A stretch of DNA of 64,000 nt from Cellulosimicrobium protaetiae (GTDB lineage Bacteria > Actinomycetota > Actinomycetes > Actinomycetales > Cellulomonadaceae), in NCBI RefSeq assembly GCF_009708005.2, contig NZ_CP052758.1, positions 1 through 64,000 on the forward strand. The letters run 5' to 3'. Made by a program: the position numbers and the translations under genes. The notes beneath the pieces were generated by a model. It searched no databases, had not been told where the DNA came from, and saw nothing but the letters and a program-made list of their open reading frames with translations. Positions 50,926 through 61,028 of this stretch are shown here, one piece after another; the stretch's first letter is position 1, and each line of letters starts with the position of its first letter.

Positions 50926-52028
50926 CCGGCTCCGTAAACTCGCCCACTATGACCACCGGCCCGGGCGCGGAGCCCGACAACACGAGTCACACGGTCTCCG
51001 CGCGTACCACGACGCGGACCAAGAACGGCTCGGCGCGGCGCCCCACCATCCGCGACGTCGCGGCCGCCGCCGGCGTCTCCCGCGGCACCGTCTCACGCGT
51101 GATCAACGGCGGCCACTGGGTCTCCCCCGACGCGCTGGCCGCCGTGCAGGAAGCGATCCGCACCACCGGGTACCAGGCCAACCAGCACGCCCGGTCCCTG
51201 GTCACCGGGAGGTCGAACTCCATCGCCTTCCTGCTCACCGAACCCCAGCACCTGCTGTTCGAGGACCCCAACTTCTCCGTGCTGCTGCGCGGGGCCGCCG
51301 AAGCCCTGGCCCGACGCGAGATGCCGCTGCTGCTCATGGTCGCCGGCACCAAGGAGGAACGCCGCCGTATCGCCGGCTACGTCGCCGCCGGCCACGTCGA
51401 CGGCGTCCTGCTCATCAGCTCCCACCAAGGCAACCCGATGCTCGCCGAGCTGCTCAAACACAAGGTCCCCACCGTCGCGTGCGGCGTCCCCCTCGGCTAC
51501 GAAGGCAAGGTCGGCTACGTCGCGGCCGACGACCGCACCGGCGCCTCGACCATGACCCGCCACCTGATCGACACCGGCCGCGAACGCGTCGCCACGATCA
51601 CCGGGCCGATGGACACCCCCGGCGGAACGTTGCGCCTGGACGGCTACCGCGACGCGCTCGGCGACCGGTATGACCAGACGCTCGTCGCCCACGGGGACTA
51701 CTCCCGCGAGAGCGGACGCCTGGCCATGCTCGAGCTGCTCGAGCGCCGCCCCGACGTCGACGCCGTCTTCGTCGCCTCCGACCTGATGGCCGCCGGCGCG
51801 CTCGTCGCGCTGCAGTCCAGTGGTCGCCGCGTCCCCGAGGACGTCGCCGTCGGCGGCTTCGACGACTCCGGGGTCGCAGCCGCCCTGCACCCCCCGTTGA
51901 CCACGATGCGCCAACCGTTCGAACGCATCAGCGCGGAGATGGTCCGCCTCTTGCTCGAGGTCATCGACGGCCAGGCGCCCGCCGCCGTCACCCTGCCCAC
52001 CTCCCTCGTCCGGCGCACGTCCGCCTGA
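50922..52028 (+). CDS. LacI-family regulator of the galactan locus
   Basis: The 368-residue protein has an HTH (RPTIRDVAAAAGVSRGTVSRVING), a hinge (ALAAVQEAIRTTGYQANQHARSL) and a periplasmic-binding-like sensor. It is the last gene of the transporter operon. The three TGTGxxCGxxCACA-like sites at 47435, 47522 and 52159 are its likely operators, relieved by a galacto-oligosaccharide. Confidence 0.9.
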   Translation: MTGSVNSPTMTTGPGAEPDNTSHTVSARTTTRTKNGSARRPTIRDVAAAAGVSRGTVSRVINGGHWVSPDALAAVQEAIRTTGYQANQHARSLVTGRSNSIAFLLTEPQHLLFEDPNFSVLLRGAAEALARREMPLLLMVAGTKEERRRIAGYVAAGHVDGVLLISSHQGNPMLAELLKHKVPTVACGVPLGYEGKVGYVAADDRTGASTMTRHLIDTGRERVATITGPMDTPGGTLRLDGYRDALGDRYDQTLVAHGDYSRESGRLAMLELLERRPDVDAVFVASDLMAAGALVALQSSGRRVPEDVAVGGFDDSGVAAALHPPLTTMRQPFERISAEMVRLLLEVIDGQAPAAVTLPTSLVRRTSA

Positions 52029-52158
52029 GTACAGCCGCACCGCGTCGGCACCGCGGCCACCCGCCGCAACCTGTGACCGAGAACACCATCCCGTTCTCGG
52101 ATGCGTCACCACCCTTAGTGAAGGCTTCTCAGAAGCCGATCCGACCTCGCGTTCACCT

Positions 52159-52172
52159 GGGACCGTGCACAG
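52159..52172. promoter_or_regulatory. LacI-type operator-like palindrome 3 (TGGGACCGTGCACA)
   Basis: A one-sided match to operators 1 and 2 (GTGCACA half perfect), 97 bp before the galactanase ATG. Confidence 0.5.
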
Positions 52173-52268
52173 CCTGTGGTCCAACCCGGCTCGTTCAGGG
52201 GCTTGAGCCAGCCACGGTGATATGACCCGGTCTTCGATCAACGCCGATCCGAGAGGACATCCGTTCCG

Positions 52269-54692
52269 ATGGCACGACTCCATGCACACCGATCAGGGCC
52301 GGCGCTGGGCGCCGTCGTGGCCCTGGTCGCCACCACAGCCCTGGCCGCGCTCCCCGCATCCGGTGCCGAGACCGAAGCCGACACCGAACCGGTCGAGGCC
52401 GGGATCGTGGTCGACAGGGTCGAGGGCATGCCCGACGACTTCGCCTCCGGCGTCGACGTCTCCACCGTCCTGTCCCTCGAGGAGAGCGGCGTGGTCTTCC
52501 GCGACGAGAGTGGCGAGCCTGCCGACCTCTTCACGGTGCTCGCCGACGCAGGGGTGAACTCGGTGCGTATCCGCGTCTGGAACGACCCCTACGACGGCGA
52601 GGGCCGCGGCTACGGCGGCGGCAACCTCGACACCGCCCGAGCCGTGCAGATCGGCGAGCGCGCGACCGCGGCGGGCATGTCCGTCCTGGTCGACTTCCAC
52701 TACTCCGACTTCTGGGCCGACCCGGCCAAGTACACCGTCCCCAAGGCCTGGAAGAACCTGACGGCCGCCCAGCGGGCCGACGCCGCCGGCGAGTTCACCA
52801 CCGCCGCCCTGAACGAGTTCAAGGCTGCCGGCGTCGACGTCACCATGGTCCAGGTTGGCAACGAGACGAACTCCGGTGTCGCGGGCCTGACGTCCTGGCC
52901 CGAGCGCGCCGCCCTCTTCAGCGCCGGGAGCGCCGCGGTGCGCGAGGTGTTCCCCGCAGCGCTGGTCGCCGTCCACTACACCAACCCCGAGCGCGCCGGC
53001 TTCTACGCCGACGTGGCCGCGAAGCTCGCCGAGTACGGAGTCGACTACGACGTCTTCGCCAGCTCCTACTACCCGTTCTGGCACGGCAGCCTGGACAACC
53101 TGACCTCTGTCCTGACCCAGGTCGCCCAGACCTACGACAAGAAGGTCATGGTCGCCGAGACCTCATGGGTGAACACGCTCGAGGAGGGCGACGGGCAGCG
53201 CAACGTCATCTACACCCAGCCCACCCAGTACCCCGTGAGCGTGCAGGGCCAGGCCACCGCCATCCGTGACGTCATCCAGGCCGTCGTGGACGTGCCCGAC
53301 GGCGCCGGCATCGGGGTCTACTACTGGGAGCCCGCGTGGCTCCCGGTCGGGCCCCCGGACCAGATCGAAGCCAACCGGCAGCTGTGGCAGCAGTTCGGCT
53401 CCGGCTGGGCCTCGAGCTACGCCGCCGACTACGACCCGACCGGAGACACCGCCGAGAACTGGGGCGGATCCGGCTGGGAGAACCAGGCACTGTTCGACTA
53501 CCAGGGACACCCGTTGGAGTCACTGAACGTCTTCACCTACGCCCGCACCGGCACGACCGCACCTCGCGAGGTCGCCTCGATCCAGCAGCCGTCGATCACT
53601 ATCGCCGACGGAGAGCCCGTGACCCTTCCGGCCACCGTCACCGTCACCTACAACGACGGCGAGCAGGAGCCGCTCGAGGTGACCTGGAGCGGCGCGCAGG
53701 ACTGGATCCGTGGAGCAGGTACCTACACGATCTCCGGCACCACGAGCGCCGGGAGCACCACCGCGACCGTCACCGTGCAGGCGCCCAACTACGTCACCAA
53801 CCCCGGCTTCGAGGCCGGCACGGCCCCGTGGAGCATCGCCGGGACCGGCGCAGCCATCACCGGCGACGACCCGTTTGCCGGCAGCAAGGCCCTGCACTTC
53901 TGGTCCGCCGCCCCCTACACCTTCACCGCCACCCAGCAGCTCACCGGCCTGCCCGCCGGTGACTACCTCCTGAGCGCACAGGCGCAGGGCGACGCCCTGG
54001 GCGGCGAGCTCACCCTCACCGGCACCGGGACTAGCGAGAGCTCCGAGCCGTTCGACCTCACCGGGTGGCACAACTGGTCCGCACCTCAGGTGCCCGTGAC
54101 GGTGTCCGATGACGGCACGGCCACCGTGCGGATCAGCGCCAACCTCCCCGCAGGCGCGTGGGGCACCCTCGACGAGGTTTCGCTGACCAAGGCGTCGGGC
54201 ACGACCGCCGACACGACCGCCCTGCAGGCAGCTCTTGGGCAGGTAGAGGAGGTCGAGCGCGCGCTGTACACCCCCGCCTCGCTCGCCGGCCTCGACCATG
54301 CCGCCGAGGTCGCCCGCGTGGTCCTCGCCGCCGCGGCTGCCGTTCAGGGCGACGTCGACCAGGCCACGATCCTGGTCGTCGACGCCCTGGAGGAACTGCG
54401 GCAGAACGGCGGTCCGCCGATCGAGACCACGGCCGAGGTCCGCTGCCTGGCCGGCAAGTCCTTCGTCGCGGTTCGGGCGACGAACGTGGGCGCGGAGCCG
54501 ATCGACGTCACCATCACGACGCCGTACGGCTCCAGGAAGTTCGAGCAGATCGATCCTCGCGGGAACGCCTACCAGTCCTTCGCCTCGAGAGCCGCTTTCA
54601 TCCCGGCGGGCACTGTGGAGATCCTCGCCACGGCACGCGAGTTCCGGACCACCCGGACGGTGGCGGACTACGACGCTCGCGCCTGCGGCTAG
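52269..54692 (+). CDS. Secreted GH53 endo-beta-1,4-galactanase
   Basis: The 807-residue protein has a Sec signal peptide (to about AALPASGAE), a GH53 domain with acid/base Glu199 (VQVGNET) and nucleophile Glu297 (MVAETSW), a Ig-like bacterial domain (about 440-500), a carbohydrate-binding-like beta-sandwich starting NPGFEAGTAPW (about 515-640), a helical FIVAR-like segment and a final small beta domain. It cuts galactan outside the cell to oligosaccharides for the adjacent transporter. No cell-wall anchor is seen. Confidence 0.92.
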   Translation: MARLHAHRSGPALGAVVALVATTALAALPASGAETEADTEPVEAGIVVDRVEGMPDDFASGVDVSTVLSLEESGVVFRDESGEPADLFTVLADAGVNSVRIRVWNDPYDGEGRGYGGGNLDTARAVQIGERATAAGMSVLVDFHYSDFWADPAKYTVPKAWKNLTAAQRADAAGEFTTAALNEFKAAGVDVTMVQVGNETNSGVAGLTSWPERAALFSAGSAAVREVFPAALVAVHYTNPERAGFYADVAAKLAEYGVDYDVFASSYYPFWHGSLDNLTSVLTQVAQTYDKKVMVAETSWVNTLEEGDGQRNVIYTQPTQYPVSVQGQATAIRDVIQAVVDVPDGAGIGVYYWEPAWLPVGPPDQIEANRQLWQQFGSGWASSYAADYDPTGDTAENWGGSGWENQALFDYQGHPLESLNVFTYARTGTTAPREVASIQQPSITIADGEPVTLPATVTVTYNDGEQEPLEVTWSGAQDWIRGAGTYTISGTTSAGSTTATVTVQAPNYVTNPGFEAGTAPWSIAGTGAAITGDDPFAGSKALHFWSAAPYTFTATQQLTGLPAGDYLLSAQAQGDALGGELTLTGTGTSESSEPFDLTGWHNWSAPQVPVTVSDDGTATVRISANLPAGAWGTLDEVSLTKASGTTADTTALQAALGQVEEVERALYTPASLAGLDHAAEVARVVLAAAAAVQGDVDQATILVVDALEELRQNGGPPIETTAEVRCLAGKSFVAVRATNVGAEPIDVTITTPYGSRKFEQIDPRGNAYQSFASRAAFIPAGTVEILATAREFRTTRTVADYDARACG

Positions 54693-54720
54693 GGCCGCAG
54701 CTCGAGCGTGCGATACGGCC

Positions 54721-54756
54721 GGTGGCCCCCGCAGACCGAGGTCTACGGGGGCCACC
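54721..54756. terminator. Hairpin between convergent galactanase and propeller genes
   Basis: GGTGGCCCCCG pairs perfectly with CGGGGGCCACC, 29 bp after the galactanase stop; it could serve both converging transcripts. Confidence 0.7.
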
Positions 54757-54887
54757 GTCGTAGTCACCGAGCACCGAGCACCGAGATCGTCGAGAGGAAG
54801 AGCGGACGTCCTCAGACGCGGGCGTCAACGCTGCGACCGAGCAATCAGGAAGTGCCCTGCGTCCTACTCAGCCTCCGATCGTCCTGG

Positions 54888-56708
54888 TCAGCTTCCGGTG
54901 TGGGGCACGAGCTTCCACTCCTGTGACGAGGGGTCGCTCGCCGCGTTGCTCTGGATGGTGAGTGGTGCACCTGCCGTCGCGGCCGTGACGTAGAGGCCAG
55001 GACCACGCACTGATTCCACTCGGACGTAGCCGTCCCGGGCAGGGACGAGCTTCCACCGCTTGTCGGTCGCGCCCTCGTCGACCCACTGGGCGAGGCGGTT
55101 GCCGGCTTGGGCGCTGCCGGTCCAGATCCCGATGGCGCGTCCACCGGCCTTGTTCAGGAAGGTCACTGCTCCGTCGGCGGCTGGCACGGCGTGCCACAGC
55201 TGGGTGTCAGGTGCCGTCGTCGCGCCAGCCGCTTCGAGGACGACGTCGGGCTGGTTGCCGGTGAGGGAGGCGTCCTGCTTCTTACCGCCGGTACCTGCGA
55301 CCTGGCCCGTCTTGCGGTTCACGAGGGAGTAGTACGTCCCTTGGGAGTTGCCGATGTCGACCTGGGCGAACGTGATCGGGGCGTTCCCCCAGGTGCCACG
55401 CAGGATCAGCAGCCGCCCGGTCTGCGGCACGTACTGCAGGTTGCGGCTGTACCCGCCGGCGATCGGCGTCTGGTAGTACAGCCACTCACCGTCGCTGCGC
55501 CCCGACTCGTTGATCCAGACGCCACCACCGGTGGACCCGCTGTTGAAGACCAGGCTCCACTTCGTCGGGTCGGTCGGGTGAGGGACCTTGATGATGACCG
55601 GGCTGCCACCGGTGCGGTGGAAGCCGGGAGCGCTGTTCGGCTTGTCCCAGAATCGCAGCGGGTTGTCGCTCACTCGCCATACGCCGAATTCTGCGGTGAG
55701 GATCCACTTGCCGTCCGTGGTCGGGACGACGTTGGTCATGCCAGGGCGGTCGAGGTAGCCGACGCCCTGGACGAACCGGCCGCTGGCGTCGAGGACGGGC
55801 TGGCTCCACGAGGTGGTGGACCGGCCGTTCCAGGTCTTGTGCAGCAGGATCTGGCCACCGGTGTCATTGGGATTCCGGCCAGACGTCGGCGTAGCGCCCG
55901 TGAAGTTGTCAGGGCGTTGGGTCAGCACGCCGGTGTTCGGGTCGTGTCCGAGCCAGTCGTTCTCGTCCGTGTAGTAGGCCACGAGCTGTCCGTTGTGGAC
56001 CATGAGGTATGGCTCCCACACGGGGTCCTGCTGGTGGTGGATGTTGCCGGAGGAGAACTTGTTCCCGTAGTCCGCAGACCAGCCGCCGGTGCCGATGATG
56101 TTGACGAAGTCCCAGGTCGCACCCTCGTTGGTGCTCGAGTACAGGGCGATGGCCAGGTCCCGACGGTCGCCGTCGCTGGTGGCGGTCCATCCGGGGTTCT
56201 GGTTCTTCTGGTCGCGGTACCAGCCGTCGTCGCCCGAGACGAGGGTGGCCATGAGCAGGGTCCCCTTGGCGAGATCCCCGACGGCCTGCGGGAGGACGTA
56301 GAGGTAGGGGTTGGTCCAGTTGCTCGTGTATCGGTCGTGGGCGGGGTCGTCGGACAGCTGAGCCGGTGAGGCGACGTCGGCGAGCTTCTGCCAGGTGGTG
56401 CCGAAGTCGTCGCTCTTGTACACGGGGATCGTCTGGCCGACGGGGTCGCCGATGCTGCGCTCGAAGGCCGCGACGATCCGGCCGCTCTCGAGCTGTGCCG
56501 ACTTCGGGTAGAGCACTGCGTTGCCCTTGTTCGCCTGCGCGAGCTCAGCGGGCGTCGGGGCGTAGATGGTGCCGACCGTCGGGTCGTACCGGTAGTTCTC
56601 GGGAACGGCCGAGTCGCTGCTCGCGACGGCGGCCGGAGCCAGGGCAAGTCCTGTGGTCAGTGCTGCCGCGAGCACGGCAGCCAGCGTTGTCGTCCTGCGT
56701 CTTGTCAC
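54888..56708 (-). CDS. Secreted BNR/sialidase-like propeller with ricin-type lectin domain
   Basis: The 606-residue protein has a signal peptide (to about VASSDSA), then a sialidase-like beta-propeller of about 400 residues with Asp-box-like turns (KSDDFGTTW, SSTNEGATW), and a C-terminal ricin-B lectin domain (GIWTGSAQAGNRLAQW, then QEWKLV). Such proteins are exo-glycosidases or sugar-binding proteins; the true substrate cannot be read from the motifs. It lies between the two sugar loci and could add another polysaccharide activity. Confidence 0.82.
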   Translation of the reverse strand: MTRRRTTTLAAVLAAALTTGLALAPAAVASSDSAVPENYRYDPTVGTIYAPTPAELAQANKGNAVLYPKSAQLESGRIVAAFERSIGDPVGQTIPVYKSDDFGTTWQKLADVASPAQLSDDPAHDRYTSNWTNPYLYVLPQAVGDLAKGTLLMATLVSGDDGWYRDQKNQNPGWTATSDGDRRDLAIALYSSTNEGATWDFVNIIGTGGWSADYGNKFSSGNIHHQQDPVWEPYLMVHNGQLVAYYTDENDWLGHDPNTGVLTQRPDNFTGATPTSGRNPNDTGGQILLHKTWNGRSTTSWSQPVLDASGRFVQGVGYLDRPGMTNVVPTTDGKWILTAEFGVWRVSDNPLRFWDKPNSAPGFHRTGGSPVIIKVPHPTDPTKWSLVFNSGSTGGGVWINESGRSDGEWLYYQTPIAGGYSRNLQYVPQTGRLLILRGTWGNAPITFAQVDIGNSQGTYYSLVNRKTGQVAGTGGKKQDASLTGNQPDVVLEAAGATTAPDTQLWHAVPAADGAVTFLNKAGGRAIGIWTGSAQAGNRLAQWVDEGATDKRWKLVPARDGYVRVESVRGPGLYVTAATAGAPLTIQSNAASDPSSQEWKLVPHTGS

Positions 56709-56876
56709 TCTTCAACCCTCTTTCAGTCCGTCATTGCACCGTGGGTCGCCCGGCTCGGCGGGCGTCGTTCTGTCCTCCTCTCCTTCGACCCGGACCTGCT
56801 CCGGGCACCCCTGGTAGCGCCCCGGTGACCCGGGGCGGTGGCTGTGGTCAGGTATGTGCTCGCGCTGGTGCGAGGA

Positions 56877-59234
56877 TCAGCGTCCGGCGGACCGCCGGAC
56901 CCGTACGGGTGTCGTGAGCACCGGTCGCTCGACGTTGCGGGTGCGGCCGACGAGGTGCACGCGGGCTGACTCGGCGATGTCGGTGCTCGAGTGCCCGACC
57001 GCGAGCACGATCTCCCCGGGCTCGACCGTCCGCTTCAGATCAGCGCCGGTGAAGACAGTCCGGTCGGCGTGCACCGTGAACTCGACGGTGCAGCTCTCCC
57101 GCGGGCCGAGCTCGACTCGGGCGAAGCCCAAGAGTGAACGCACGGGCCGTGTGACCGACGCGACCGGGTCGCTCAGGTAGAGCTGGACGACGTCCGCGCC
57201 CACCCGGTCTCCGATGTTGGTGACGCGGACGCTGACGGTGACGCTGCCGTCGGTCGCCATCTGTGCCGCGGAGGTCCGTAGCTCGTCGTACGCGAACCGT
57301 GTGTATGACAGCCCGTGGCCGAAGGGGAAGGCCGGCGTGGGATCGAGGTTCGAGATGCCGTCGCTGTGATGCCCGAGCGGCGGTGCGAGGTAGGTGTGCG
57401 GCTGACCGCCGGGGGTACGCGGGATCGCGACGGGGAGGTGACCCGAGGGGTTGACCGCGCCGGTGATCACGCGGGCGATCGCTGCCGCACCCTCCTCCCC
57501 CGGCATGAAGGCTTGGACGATCGCGGCGCACTGGTCGCTGTACTGGCCGAGAGCGTAGGGACGCCCCGTGACGGCGACCAGGACGACCGGCTTGCCGATC
57601 TTGAGCACGAGCCGGACGAGCTGGTCCTGAAGCCCGGGCAAGCTGAGGTCTTCCGCGTCGCACCCCTCTCCCGATGTTCCCCGCCCGAAGAGCGCGGCGA
57701 GGTCGCCGATCGCGAGGATGACGAGGTCTGCTTCGCCCGCCGCGCGCACAGCGGCGTCGATCCCTCGGGGATCGGGGTCGAGGATCGGCACGCCTTGCTC
57801 GTAGCGGATGTCGGCGAACGGCAATGTGTCCCTCAGCCCGTCGAGCAAGGAGGGGACGTCGACGCCGAGGTCGTCGTCGCTGTGGTGCACCATCACGTGG
57901 TTCGGGAAGGAGTAGCAGCCCAGGAACGAACGTGGCTCGTCCGCGGTCGGCCCGATGATGGCGATCCGACCCGCGAAGCGGTCGTTCAGCGGGAGCACCC
58001 CGTCGTTGGACACCAGCACGATCGACTTCTCGGCGACCTCACGAGCGAGCCTTCGGTTGTGGGCGCTGTCCAGGTTGATCGCGGTGCCGTCACCGGTGTG
58101 TGCGGGTACGGGCTCCCAGCCCGGGTCGAGCAGTCCAAGCCGGGCCTTCTGCGTCAAGACCCGCAGGACCGCGCGGTTGACGTATCGCACGTCGAGCTCG
58201 CCGCTCGCCACGGCCTCGGCGAGCCTGGCGTACCCGTCCGCTTCGGGAAGCTCGACGTCGATTCCGGCCACGAGGGCAGCAGCCCCGGACTGGGCGCGGT
58301 CGCTCGTGACCCGATGCATCAGGTCGAGGAAGGCCACGGCCCAGTAGTCGGAGACGACCGTTCCCTCGAACTTCCAACGATCGCGCAGGATCGTCGTGAG
58401 CAGCTCTGCCGAGGCTGCTGCGGGAACCCCGTCGAGGTCGGAGTAGGAGTTCATGACCGATCCGACCTGCCCTTCGCGCACGGCCATCTCGAATGGCATC
58501 AGAATGACGTCTTGGAACTCCCGCGGTCCGATCGAGACCGGTGCGTGGTTCCGTCCTGCGCGCGAGGCGGAGTAGCCGGCGAAGTGCTTGAGCGTCGCGA
58601 TGACACCTGCCGACTGCAGGCCGCGCACGTAGGCCGTGCCGAGGGTGCCGACGAGGTAGGGGTCCTCGCCGATCGTCTCTTCGACGCGTCCCCACCGGTA
58701 GTCGCGCACGACGTCGAGCAGGGGCGACAACCCTTGCTGGATCCCGACTGATCGCATGTCGGTCCCGATAGCCGCCGCCATCCGCTCGATCAGCGACGGG
58801 TCGAACGTCGCCCCCCACGCGATCGCCGCGGGGTAGACCGTCGCACCGTAGGCGGTGAACCCGGTGAGGCACTCCTCGTGCGCGACGGCGGGGATGGAGA
58901 ACCGTGAGGCGCTCATGATCTGCTCCTGCGCGCTGCGCAGCGCCTTGACGCCTTCCTCGGGCGATACGGGCGCGGTGCCGAACACGCGGGTGAGCTGGCC
59001 GAGCCCGTTCTCGATGACCGTCGCGAAGGGACGGTGGGCCTCGTCGAACGCGTGCTGCAGCGGGGCCACGTCTTGATGCTCGCCCTGCTCTGCGGTGTCG
59101 GGGGCGGACGTCGCGCGGTCCCAGTACCCTCCGAGCTGGGCGAGCTTCTCGGCGAGGGTCATCGCCTCGACGAGTGCGGTAGCCCGCTCGAGCGGGGATG
59201 CGGTGGTGTCGTGCCAGGGCGCGGTGGTGCTCAC
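56877..59234 (-). CDS. GH3 beta-glycosidase
   Basis: The 785-residue enzyme has the GH3 (alpha/beta)8 barrel, with KHFAGY and the nucleophile Asp296 in VVSDYWAV, the alpha/beta sandwich and the C-terminal fibronectin-III-like domain (GADVVQLYLSDPVASV). No signal peptide, so it acts inside the cell on imported oligosaccharides. Beta-glucosidase or beta-xylosidase activity is likely; the residues seen do not decide. It is 22 bp after the permease gene and in one operon with it. Confidence 0.92.
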   Translation of the reverse strand: MSTTAPWHDTTASPLERATALVEAMTLAEKLAQLGGYWDRATSAPDTAEQGEHQDVAPLQHAFDEAHRPFATVIENGLGQLTRVFGTAPVSPEEGVKALRSAQEQIMSASRFSIPAVAHEECLTGFTAYGATVYPAAIAWGATFDPSLIERMAAAIGTDMRSVGIQQGLSPLLDVVRDYRWGRVEETIGEDPYLVGTLGTAYVRGLQSAGVIATLKHFAGYSASRAGRNHAPVSIGPREFQDVILMPFEMAVREGQVGSVMNSYSDLDGVPAAASAELLTTILRDRWKFEGTVVSDYWAVAFLDLMHRVTSDRAQSGAAALVAGIDVELPEADGYARLAEAVASGELDVRYVNRAVLRVLTQKARLGLLDPGWEPVPAHTGDGTAINLDSAHNRRLAREVAEKSIVLVSNDGVLPLNDRFAGRIAIIGPTADEPRSFLGCYSFPNHVMVHHSDDDLGVDVPSLLDGLRDTLPFADIRYEQGVPILDPDPRGIDAAVRAAGEADLVILAIGDLAALFGRGTSGEGCDAEDLSLPGLQDQLVRLVLKIGKPVVLVAVTGRPYALGQYSDQCAAIVQAFMPGEEGAAAIARVITGAVNPSGHLPVAIPRTPGGQPHTYLAPPLGHHSDGISNLDPTPAFPFGHGLSYTRFAYDELRTSAAQMATDGSVTVSVRVTNIGDRVGADVVQLYLSDPVASVTRPVRSLLGFARVELGPRESCTVEFTVHADRTVFTGADLKRTVEPGEIVLAVGHSSTDIAESARVHLVGRTRNVERPVLTTPVRVRRSAGR

Positions 59235-59256
59235 GGTGCTCCTCGAGAGTGCGGTG

Positions 59257-60087
59257 TTACTTGCCGAAGCCGGCGGTCAGCCCGGACACCAGGTGGCGGC
59301 GACCGATGATGTAGGCGGCGAGGATCGGCAGCACGGACAGCACGACGGCCGCCAGGACTGCGGGGATGTTCATGGTGAACTCGCCCTGGTAGGACCACAG
59401 GGACAAGGGGATGACGCGGGTCTCGGCGCTCTGCGTCAGGACCAGAGGGAACAGGAACCCGTTCCACACCTGCAGCGCGTTGTACACGCCGACCGTCACC
59501 ACTGCCGGCTTGGACAGGGGCAGGACGAGGTTCCACAGGGTGCGCATCTCCCCCGCGCCGTCGACGGTCATCGACTCGAACAGCTCCTTGGGCACGTCGC
59601 GGAGGAAGTTCGTCAGGATCAGGACGGACAGCGGGATGGCGAATGCGATCGAGGGCAGGATCAGCGCCGCCAGGGTGTCGTACAGGCCGAGCTGGATGAT
59701 GAGGTAGTAGACGGGGATGATCGTGGCCTGGATCGGGATCGCGATGCCGAGCAGGAACGCCTGGAAGATGCCGCGCGTGCGCGCGGTGTTCGAGCGCACG
59801 ACGACGAACGCCGCCATCAGGGACACCGCCAGGATCGCCGCGACCGACGTCAGCGTGACGACCACCGAGTTGCCGAAGTAGCGCAGGAAGTCGTTCTCCA
59901 GCACCTCCCGGTAGGCGTCCAGCGTCGGGTTCGCCGGGAACGCGAGGGGGTTCTCGGCGTAGTAGTCCGAACGGGGGCGCAGGCTGGTGACGAGGATGTA
60001 GTAGATCGGCACGATGATGATCGCGAGCCACAGCCAGCCGCCGATGCCGGCGAGGACGTTGGGCCTGGTGGTCGTGCGGAGCATCAT
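59257..60087 (-). CDS. Sugar ABC permease, MalG type
   Basis: The 276-residue product has six helices and the EAA loop KELFESMTVDGAGEMRTLWNLVLP. Its ATG overlaps the previous permease stop by four bases. It serves the second transporter. Confidence 0.9.
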   Translation of the reverse strand: MMLRTTTRPNVLAGIGGWLWLAIIIVPIYYILVTSLRPRSDYYAENPLAFPANPTLDAYREVLENDFLRYFGNSVVVTLTSVAAILAVSLMAAFVVVRSNTARTRGIFQAFLLGIAIPIQATIIPVYYLIIQLGLYDTLAALILPSIAFAIPLSVLILTNFLRDVPKELFESMTVDGAGEMRTLWNLVLPLSKPAVVTVGVYNALQVWNGFLFPLVLTQSAETRVIPLSLWSYQGEFTMNIPAVLAAVVLSVLPILAAYIIGRRHLVSGLTAGFGK

Positions 60088-61028
60088 GCCCCTTCCATCT
60101 GGCTGTCCATGCGGTTCGCGCCGGAGAGCCGGTTGAGTCCGAGCGAGATCGCCAGACCGAGGACGACGAGGAACACGGCGACGACGCTGGCCGTCCCCAT
60201 GTCGTAGCTGCGAAAACCACGCAGGTACATGTCCAGGGGCAGGATCCGGGTCGCGTTACCTGGGCCGCCGCCGGTCAGGACGAAGATCAGGTCGAAGTAC
60301 GTCAGCGAGCCCACGATCATCAGCGTCGAGGAGGTGATGATCGTGTACTTCAGCTGGGGCAGGGTGATGTGGAAGAACTGCTGTACCGTCCCTGCACCGT
60401 CCAGGCGCGCCGCCTCGTACATGCTGACCGGGATCTGCCGCACCCCCGCCTGGTAGAGCAGCGAGTGGAACGGGACGAAGCACCAGGCGATGACGAACAG
60501 CACAACCCCGAGAGCCAGGCTCGGGTCTCCGAGCCAGTCCTTGGCCAACCAGTCGACCCCGAGCGCAGACCCGACCCCGAAGTTCGGGTCCAGCAGCGAC
60601 TTGAACGCGATCCCGACCGCGGCCGCGGAGAACAGCAGCGGCAGGAAGAACAGCACCGACAGCACCGCGCGGTACCGCTGACGCCCAGCCATGAAGACGC
60701 CCAGGAGCAGCGAGAGCGGCGCCTGGATGAGCCAGGAGAAGACGGTGACCTTCACCGACAGGACGAACGCGTTGCGAGCCACCGGGTCGGCGACCACTGC
60801 GCTCCAGTTCTCGGTGCCCGCCCACTGCGGGGTCCCCAGCCCGTCCCACGACATGAACGACAGGACGACGACGCCGAGGAGGGGGACGAGAGCGAACAGC
60901 GCGAAGAACGCCAGAGCGGGCGCCGCCAGCCAGGTCGACGGACCGCGTCGACGAGCGCGCCGAGCAGGCCGGCCCGCGGCCGGGCGCACCGAGGCGCCCG
61001 GCCGGGACGTGAGGGACGTCGTGCTCAT
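60084..61028 (-). CDS. Sugar ABC permease, MalF type
   Basis: From the ATG at 61028 the 314-residue product has a basic start, six helices and the EAA loop SMYEAARLDGAGTVQQFFHITLP. The start shares one base with the stop of the binding-protein gene. Confidence 0.9.
   Translation of the reverse strand: MSTTSLTSRPGASVRPAAGRPARRARRRGPSTWLAAPALAFFALFALVPLLGVVVLSFMSWDGLGTPQWAGTENWSAVVADPVARNAFVLSVKVTVFSWLIQAPLSLLLGVFMAGRQRYRAVLSVLFFLPLLFSAAAVGIAFKSLLDPNFGVGSALGVDWLAKDWLGDPSLALGVVLFVIAWCFVPFHSLLYQAGVRQIPVSMYEAARLDGAGTVQQFFHITLPQLKYTIITSSTLMIVGSLTYFDLIFVLTGGGPGNATRILPLDMYLRGFRSYDMGTASVVAVFLVVLGLAISLGLNRLSGANRMDSQMEGA

Noticed and set aside
59095-60207. 370-codon plus-strand frame across GH3 and permease genes
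   Set aside because: Very His/Asp/Gln-rich and low complexity; shadow of real genes.
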